This document shows, piece after piece, positions 7,268-12,943 of a stretch of DNA of 12,943 bases. A program made the position numbers and the translations under genes. The notes below the pieces were generated by a model that was given only the letters and a program-made list of their open reading frames with translations, searched no databases and was not told the DNA's origin. The stretch is taken from positions 1 to 12,943 of the forward strand of contig CAZITB010000086.1 in NCBI GenBank assembly GCA_964542055.1, in the 5' to 3' direction. The DNA is from CAZITB01 sp964542055 (GTDB lineage Bacteria; Planctomycetota; Phycisphaerae; Sedimentisphaerales; CAMDDF01). The first letter of the stretch is position 1, and each line of letters begins with the position of its first letter.

Positions 7268-10090
7268 TCAGAAGATAAGTTCAAATGTTAAAATTTTCTT
7301 TGCAGGTAATTTTATTTTGGCCGAACCATCTTTAATTGTAAGTTCATTTTTTCTTTGTTCATTCAAGTCTGTTACCCAGGCCTTTTTTATAGGTTTACTG
7401 AAGTTTAAGCTGCTGCTTTGATTTACTTGAGTAGGATTATAAACACGCAACACAACAGAATTACTATCCTCTGCTTTTTTTAAGCAAGAAAATCTCAGTT
7501 TTCTATTAGAAATTTCAAAAAACGATTTGCTATGGTCTTGTATAGAACCACTGCTTTTGTTTGTCTGAACAATTCTAAGTTCAGAATTGTAGAGTTGAGC
7601 AAGAACGTCAATTTCTGCATTTTGCCAATTGCCACTATGCGGCATCAAAGCAAAAGTTACTTTGTGTTTGCCCAGGCATTGTCCACCATCCTGGTTAGGA
7701 TAATCAGACCAAACTCTGAGTTCTGTACAAATACTGTTTTTAACCGACCTTAATAGAGTTAAAGCCAGTATTCTTTCATCGTTATCACTGACCTCATACT
7801 CTGTTAAACAATTATTGAGTACTGCAAGGCCTCTCTTGCCATCACTTATGTCCACAAAATTTTCAAACGGAAGTCTAGCCATTTCAGGCCAGGCGGCTCT
7901 GCTGTCAGGTCCCTGGGGCCTTATTGATCTGCTTTGAACATTAAAATGATCAGCAGCATTGACTTGTTCAGGTTCAGTTATGGCCGTGGGCAACATCACA
8001 CGCAAGCAGTGGTCTTTGTGCTTATTATCGAATTCGATCTCAATGTCAATTTGCTTACTAGCTGCTTTCAATGTCAGTTTAGAAACTATTGTAAGTGGTT
8101 TCAGGCAACTGCTTCTCCTTCGATTTGCATAGTCGCCATCAGCAGGTAAATCCATAGTTACTTCTGTAACGATTGAAGCTGAAATCGCACCGGAATTTTC
8201 GACCCATATCCTTGCATTTGCGCCCAGTGTATTATGCCATTGATCATTGGCAAAATTTTCATAAGACCAATAATTCCCGCAATCCCCATGGTCCTGAAAA
8301 TAATTTAGATTAGTAAACTTCTGATTATTTTCCTTATCGACCAGATCAAAAGTTCCATTCGGATTAACTTCTACCCGCAAATAATCATTTTCTATAATAT
8401 TAGGGGCCTTTAGTATATCTGAAGTCTTTGCCCATTGATCAGACCATTGTATCTCGGTTTTGCTGGAGGAGTTGTTTCTATCGACTTTAAAGACTTTATA
8501 TCCGCACGCAGGGATCGGTCCAGTATCAAACAGAACATTATAACGTTTTACATTTAAGGGAAAAGCCCTGGTATGATTTTCATGGATAGATATTTTTTTA
8601 TCTAAGCTGCCCTTCCACTGGGTAGCTACGGCTTTACCTTGAGCATCTGTAATAGACAAACCTTCTGGTTGGGGCAACATTTGTGGGTATTTTTCGGGCT
8701 CAACTGGAATATCTATCCAGGCGTCTAAAATCTCTTTTCGTTGATATGGTAAAGGGTTTACCACCAACAACAAAATATCATCATTGTTAAAACTACTCAG
8801 ATCAGCCATTTTTACCAGATTCTGAATCGCCCTGTTACCAATAGCCTGGCTAAGCTGGATAACAGTTTTGAGCCTGGCCTGAACATCATCGGCAGTTTCA
8901 TCCTGCGTTACCGCATTGATTGAATCATGCGGATGAGCTTGCAGGAGATTTTCCCAGGCTTTTTCCAGCATCACCGAAGGATATTCAAAATCATATAAAG
9001 AGCATAAAGTTGAAAGCGGTTCGGCAAATCTAATTAACATGTTTTGGGCTTTTTTGTTTAGAAATTTAATATAATTTCTCGTCATCAGCGCATTTCCAGT
9101 TACATAAGCCGCCGGTCCGTCCCGAAGTTCGCCTTCTACTACCGCCAATTCATCTTTCTTTACTTTATCTTTTAAAATTTCTGAAAACGCTGTTAAAGTG
9201 TTCTGTTTCCAGAGCCTTTGCTCATTTTTATCGACCTGCTGGAGTTTTTTTATCATTTCAGGCAAAAGGGGCTGAGCAGCTGCATAATCACAGCCATTCA
9301 TCATCAAGCGATCTGCTTCTATAACACTTTCGTCAGTCGTAGTCCAAACGGTCTGGGCCATTTCGGAAGTTATGATTTCAGAATGAAATTTTTTGGGCTG
9401 ATCAAGTCTGAAATAATCCTGTTCATACTGTTGGTTATCAGCACGGTGGAAAAGCGTATCTTCCTGCTCCCATTTGCTGTACCATTCACTCCCCAGGTGG
9501 TCTATTCCGAACAGACTTGACAAATGCACTACAAAATAAAAATTTTGCCGTCCTAAATCCCCGAATCTTGATGTCAGCAGTTCACTTCCATCAGGTGATC
9601 GCCATATAAACTCGGTTTTAGGCGCTCTTTCTTTACTAACTTTTTTACCTATGAATGCAGTATCAATACCAAACCCTTTATATATTTGGGCTAGCTGAGA
9701 AGTTTGCCCCCAACCAAAAGGTGTGTATCCGACCATCAAAGCCTTGCCTAACTGACTTGCTTTCTTAATACCCCATAAAAGATTCCTGACTAGTGCCTCG
9801 CCATCTACGGGAAATTCGTCGGGAAGAACATACCAGGGACCTATCTCAAGTTTGCCGGATTTAATCAATGATTTTATAACATCTTTTTTTTCTGGACGAA
9901 TATCAAGATAGTCGAGAATAGGTATTACCTGGCCATCCATCAGAAAACTTTCATACTTTTCTGATTCCATCAATTCGATCAATTCATCGATGAAATCAAC
10001 AAGCATGAATCTTGTCTGCCATATCGGGTAGCGCCATTCACGGTCCCAATGAGTATGATTGATAATATGTGCGGTATATTTTTCTGACAT
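7268..10090 (-). CDS. GH38 alpha-mannosidase-like protein with Phe at the nucleophile position
   Basis: This 940-aa GH38 homologue has the same layout as the other one in this locus: catalytic barrel (about 5-285), helical middle domain (about 290-430) and C-terminal beta region with DHCLRVMLPT, matching DHRLRVLVPT of MngB. Metal-site residues H14 and D16 (HTHWDREW) and H388 (HDSI) are kept, and D268 in NGCD matches the probable acid/base Asp of the NGHD motif. The nucleophile and metal-ligand Asp of GYLPDSFG is replaced by F125 in GYTPFGWG (121-128). Activity by the normal retaining mechanism is therefore doubtful. There is no signal peptide, so it is probably cytoplasmic. AAGGA (10096-10100) is 5 bases before ATG 10090 and supports that start. 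The gene is the third of the visible cluster, 59 bases after the UroD-like gene and 47 before eda. It and the other GH38 protein share SQLAQIY and GFGI, but are clearly diverged, so they are not a recent duplication. Confidence 0.88.
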   Translation of the reverse strand: MSEKYTAHIINHTHWDREWRYPIWQTRFMLVDFIDELIELMESEKYESFLMDGQVIPILDYLDIRPEKKDVIKSLIKSGKLEIGPWYVLPDEFPVDGEALVRNLLWGIKKASQLGKALMVGYTPFGWGQTSQLAQIYKGFGIDTAFIGKKVSKERAPKTEFIWRSPDGSELLTSRFGDLGRQNFYFVVHLSSLFGIDHLGSEWYSKWEQEDTLFHRADNQQYEQDYFRLDQPKKFHSEIITSEMAQTVWTTTDESVIEADRLMMNGCDYAAAQPLLPEMIKKLQQVDKNEQRLWKQNTLTAFSEILKDKVKKDELAVVEGELRDGPAAYVTGNALMTRNYIKFLNKKAQNMLIRFAEPLSTLCSLYDFEYPSVMLEKAWENLLQAHPHDSINAVTQDETADDVQARLKTVIQLSQAIGNRAIQNLVKMADLSSFNNDDILLLVVNPLPYQRKEILDAWIDIPVEPEKYPQMLPQPEGLSITDAQGKAVATQWKGSLDKKISIHENHTRAFPLNVKRYNVLFDTGPIPACGYKVFKVDRNNSSSKTEIQWSDQWAKTSDILKAPNIIENDYLRVEVNPNGTFDLVDKENNQKFTNLNYFQDHGDCGNYWSYENFANDQWHNTLGANARIWVENSGAISASIVTEVTMDLPADGDYANRRRSSCLKPLTIVSKLTLKAASKQIDIEIEFDNKHKDHCLRVMLPTAITEPEQVNAADHFNVQSRSIRPQGPDSRAAWPEMARLPFENFVDISDGKRGLAVLNNCLTEYEVSDNDERILALTLLRSVKNSICTELRVWSDYPNQDGGQCLGKHKVTFALMPHSGNWQNAEIDVLAQLYNSELRIVQTNKSSGSIQDHSKSFFEISNRKLRFSCLKKAEDSNSVVLRVYNPTQVNQSSSLNFSKPIKKAWVTDLNEQRKNELTIKDGSAKIKLPAKKILTFELIF

Positions 10091-10149
10091 AAAATTCCTT
10101 AACCAAATAAATTCAGTATTTCACGCGAGTCTTGTTCTTTATCCGAGCC

Positions 10150-11259
10150 TCACTTGATTTGAGATGCTGTTTCTACAATTGTCTTCACATTTTCCAAAGG
10201 AATATCATAAAAAAGATAGTCACTTGCTGCGATCATATGCTTATAACCTTTAGTGGCTTGGATTACTCTAATTACTTCCTGTTCAACTTCCTGCTTTGTT
10301 CCATTAAGCAAGACATCGAGCCCAATATTTCCACGAGTACACATTTCAACCGGGCATACCTGTCTGGCCTTTTCTAGACTTTTAACATTTCCAACAGGCG
10401 GAGGAGAAAGTGTTTCAAAAAGATCTATACCCATTTCGCCATAATAGCCATTACTCAGAAACGGCTCAATAGGTGAACAAATATGGCAGTACACAAGACC
10501 TCCCTCTTGATGTACTGCTTTGGTTATCTTTTTCGAATCGGGAACCAAAAAACTTTCATATAACTGAGGGGAGAGCATTTCTGCTCCCGGCCCGCCAAGA
10601 AATACAAAATCGGCTCCAGCTTTGAATACCTGCTTGATCAACGCAATATTAACTTCTATGATTAAGTCACAAGCTTTTCTATATTCTTCAGGTTCGGTCA
10701 TGGCTTTGATCGCCAGATCCTGCACCGAAGCAAGTCCTAACAGTTCAAAAGGCTGAATATTCCATTGGATATCTATTGGACTGGTTGTCCCGTATTGTTC
10801 TACGATCGGATTAACTAACTCACCAATCCGAGATTCTGCTTTTGCAGTCTGTTGGGCATACCAGTTTACAATATCAAAAAAGTTCTCACTATCGCTGGTG
10901 AGAGGATAAAGCTTAGGCGTTATACCATGGCGAGGTTGCTCGTGTAACTGCCAGTGAATTTCACCAAACGGAGTTTCAAGATTCTTGAAAGTTATCCTTT
11001 TATTATCAGAACTTTCAATTTTAGTATTCCATTTGAGACTTTCAACTATCGAGCCAAGATCAGGCAGTGCAACATTTAACAGCGGATCGCAGCCGACAAT
11101 CTCATAAGCCCGTATTGTATCTTCGATAGTACCTTCACTGATCCATTCTTTACCAGCTAACTTACAGTCAAATCCTGCGTCTGCTCCAATTTGTAAAGAT
11201 ACATAAGGACTGTCAGAACCATTTTTTACTACATCGATAAATCTTTGTTTTGTATTCAT
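10150..11259 (-). CDS. Uroporphyrinogen decarboxylase-like / cobalamin methyltransferase-like protein
   Basis: This 369-aa protein belongs to the URO-D/MtaA/CmuA superfamily, which includes haem-pathway decarboxylases and zinc-dependent methyltransferases that work with corrinoid proteins. The start MNTKQRFIDVVKNG is typical. A Zn-type H-x-C motif is visible as H259 and C261 (YCHICSP), followed by RGNIG (309-313) and a C-terminal YDIPLENV segment. The third zinc ligand of MtaA-type enzymes, Cys in a GCGIPP-like motif, is Asp347 here (AASDYLF). The haem-enzyme N-terminal RQAGRY motif is absent, so this is not HemE. I chose ATG 11259 over TTG 11274 because it gives the usual family N-terminus and leaves 8 bases after the upstream stop; there is no clear Shine-Dalgarno, so translational coupling is likely. 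Its reaction is unknown. Demethylation of an O-methylated sugar or aglycone is possible, but no corrinoid protein gene is visible here. Confidence 0.8.
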   Translation of the reverse strand: MNTKQRFIDVVKNGSDSPYVSLQIGADAGFDCKLAGKEWISEGTIEDTIRAYEIVGCDPLLNVALPDLGSIVESLKWNTKIESSDNKRITFKNLETPFGEIHWQLHEQPRHGITPKLYPLTSDSENFFDIVNWYAQQTAKAESRIGELVNPIVEQYGTTSPIDIQWNIQPFELLGLASVQDLAIKAMTEPEEYRKACDLIIEVNIALIKQVFKAGADFVFLGGPGAEMLSPQLYESFLVPDSKKITKAVHQEGGLVYCHICSPIEPFLSNGYYGEMGIDLFETLSPPPVGNVKSLEKARQVCPVEMCTRGNIGLDVLLNGTKQEVEQEVIRVIQATKGYKHMIAASDYLFYDIPLENVKTIVETASQIK

Positions 11260-11267
11260 AATTTCAA

Positions 11268-12943
11268 TTACCAAAAAAACATAAATTGAGGATACTTACC
11301 TGCGGCAGCATCAGGATGATTCTTCAGGTAAATCCTATACAACTCGAAAAAAGTCGGGGCGTCAAGAAGTTCTATATGCGGTGCCTGCTTTTCTAATTCC
11401 TTGACTACATCAACATACCAGGATGGTGATTTTAATATATTTCTGAACCAGTGGAAAGGCAGCGGCCACTCGGCGGTACGTTCAACTATACGTTTAGCCG
11501 CCTGGGCAGGATCATCGTGATTGATATCTAAATCAGCGCGTAACACCGGCATGTTCTTATAGAGCAAGCTGACCGCTCCCTTTTGCCAGATCATACCATT
11601 GGGACTAAACGACTGATAACAATCCAATCCAGCCTGCCTCATCCCTTCTGCATATCCATCTATGACAAATCCGGAAATTGTAATATCCCACCGGTCATAA
11701 TATTTTTTACAATGATCTGCCCAGGCTTTGTAGCCGCTGGGCAGGTTAGAGATAGGGCGCAGATCCTTATTCCAGTGATATTCCAGCATCCCTGGATTGA
11801 GATACCCGGCACCATTATCCGCAGCAACAAAATAATCATTTTCAGTTGCGGTTTTGCGCATGTAATCCAATGCCATGGGAATGCGCCTGTCAAGTACCGG
11901 GCTGACAGCCCACATCATAGGAACTTTTCCTCGTTCCGGGTCATCCCAGATATCTGATATTCGCTGATAGACCCAGGAAGAAGAGTCATAATCACCAACG
12001 TAAAAAATTATGAACTTCCGCCCGTTGAAATTAACCTTACCATCTTCAGTAAGATAGCCCTTTTCCTTAAGCTCTTCTTTCGTTACCCATCGCTGAGGAT
12101 ACTTATCTTTCAAAGGATAGTGCTGCCAGAAAGAAGCGTTTGATATTGCGCCAAATCCTATAGCATCTGCATCCTGAAAAGCGTTATAGGCACTAATTAA
12201 GGTGGCATATTCCCATTCGCTTGCAACATCGCCATGTCGGCTGCCAGCGTGTTGAGTGTATTTAAAGGCCCAGGGCGGGAAACCACCAACATGGATGATC
12301 TTATCACCGCCTGTCTGCTTATAAGCACTGAGTAAAATCTGTTTTAAAACGTCACGATCCAGCCCAGGTCTCTGTTTCGGGTCATCTGTAGCCGGTTCAT
12401 CAGCCCATGGGCTAAGGTCAAAAAAGAAACCTTTTTGACTGATAAAATAATCATGATTGGTCAATGTGTGGTGATTAATTACTGTAGCTTTTGGTTTTTC
12501 AAGCCAGTATTGATCAAGGTAATAACCGCCGTAAAGGCAATTCAACTTACCTGTATCCATATATTTTACTTTCATCCAGATGTATGAATCACACTTGGCC
12601 GAACCCGATGATGGGATGTCTGTGTGAGGGATATTACCTTTGCCCGTGAACTTACTGCTGCCATCTTTATTGACCAGCCATACTTTCACAGGTAATTTTG
12701 GTCCATTTAAAATTAATTTGCTGTATAATGAGTTTTTTCCCAAGTCATAACGGACCGGTAATAAATTTTCGGCACCTGCTACCGCAGAGGCAACATTGCT
12801 GGTGGCCGCTACTGCAGGATCGTAAATAACCGCACCTTTGATAAAGTCCCTGTAAGCAGCAACTAAAGATTCTATATTACTATAGTTTTTGAACTCGGTT
12901 CCATGAAGCCACTGCCCGGGTTTTGTATATTTTTTTATAAAAA
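11268..12943 (-). CDS. GxGYxYP-family putative glycoside hydrolase, 5' end outside window
   Basis: The frame is open from the window edge to TAA 11268-11270, giving 557 visible residues. The apparent TTG start at 12743 is not real: the frame continues upstream through GAVIYDPAVAAT and NVASAVAGAENLLPVRYD, which resemble the N-terminal domain of the GxGYxYP proteins. The central part contains the signature as GAGYLNP (11793-11813), with Asn in place of the usual second Tyr. The surrounding aromatic-rich sequence (WAVSPVLD, FVAADNGAGY, VIDGYAEG) fits a barrel-like carbohydrate-active domain. The substrate and catalytic residues of this family are not well defined. Any signal peptide would lie upstream, so location is unknown. 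It is the first visible gene of the minus-strand cluster, 8 bases before the UroD-like gene, which suggests tight cotranscription. Confidence 0.75.
   Translation of the reverse strand, partial: FIKKYTKPGQWLHGTEFKNYSNIESLVAAYRDFIKGAVIYDPAVAATSNVASAVAGAENLLPVRYDLGKNSLYSKLILNGPKLPVKVWLVNKDGSSKFTGKGNIPHTDIPSSGSAKCDSYIWMKVKYMDTGKLNCLYGGYYLDQYWLEKPKATVINHHTLTNHDYFISQKGFFFDLSPWADEPATDDPKQRPGLDRDVLKQILLSAYKQTGGDKIIHVGGFPPWAFKYTQHAGSRHGDVASEWEYATLISAYNAFQDADAIGFGAISNASFWQHYPLKDKYPQRWVTKEELKEKGYLTEDGKVNFNGRKFIIFYVGDYDSSSWVYQRISDIWDDPERGKVPMMWAVSPVLDRRIPMALDYMRKTATENDYFVAADNGAGYLNPGMLEYHWNKDLRPISNLPSGYKAWADHCKKYYDRWDITISGFVIDGYAEGMRQAGLDCYQSFSPNGMIWQKGAVSLLYKNMPVLRADLDINHDDPAQAAKRIVERTAEWPLPFHWFRNILKSPSWYVDVVKELEKQAPHIELLDAPTFFELYRIYLKNHPDAAAGKYPQFMFFW

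Noticed and set aside
11272..11274. TTG start for the UroD-like protein.
   Set aside because: It would overlap the upstream gene and add five residues not typical of the family. ATG 11259 gives the usual MNTKQRF start.
12741..12743. TTG as the start codon of the GxGYxYP protein.
   Set aside because: The frame continues upstream to the window edge with family-like sequence, so the gene is partial and the TTG is internal.

Overview
The window looks like bacterial chromosomal DNA, probably from a carbohydrate-degrading member of the PVC group (Planctomycetota, Verrucomicrobiota or Lentisphaerota). That guess rests on the combination of large GH38 homologues, a GxGYxYP-family glycosidase-like protein and a uroporphyrinogen-decarboxylase-like protein. 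It is an inference, because no rRNA or other taxonomic marker is present.

Left part (1-2089, plus strand). The window opens inside the 3' end of a TPR-type protein gene. A strong intrinsic terminator follows at 360-395, then tilS (tRNA-Ile lysidine synthetase) and a tRNA-Lys(TTT). tilS is G+C rich with an extreme excess of G over C on its coding strand.

Right part (2273-12943, minus strand, more A+T rich). Six genes are read leftwards and converge on the tRNA. In transcription order they are: a GxGYxYP-family glycoside-hydrolase-like protein whose 5' end lies beyond the window; a uroporphyrinogen-decarboxylase/cobalamin-methyltransferase-like protein; a GH38 homologue (940 aa); a KDPG aldolase; a KDG kinase sharing an ATGA overlap with the aldolase; and, after a 257-base gap holding a good sigma70-type promoter and a perfect 19-base dyad, a second GH38 homologue (970 aa). 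This resembles a catabolic island: glycoside-processing proteins feed a 2-keto-3-deoxy-sugar acid that the kinase phosphorylates and the aldolase splits to pyruvate and glyceraldehyde 3-phosphate. Neither GH38 protein has a visible signal peptide, so both probably act in the cytoplasm. No transporter, dehydratase or regulator gene is visible.

Main point of interest. Both GH38 proteins keep the HxD and HD metal-site motifs and the probable acid/base Asp. Both lack the Asp that serves as catalytic nucleophile and metal ligand in characterised GH38 enzymes: it is Thr137 in one and Phe125 in the other. Both share a nearby SQLAQIY signature. They may form a non-canonical GH38 subfamily tied to 2-keto-3-deoxy-acid catabolism, or they may be non-catalytic. 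Family statements come from remembered sequences, not database searches.
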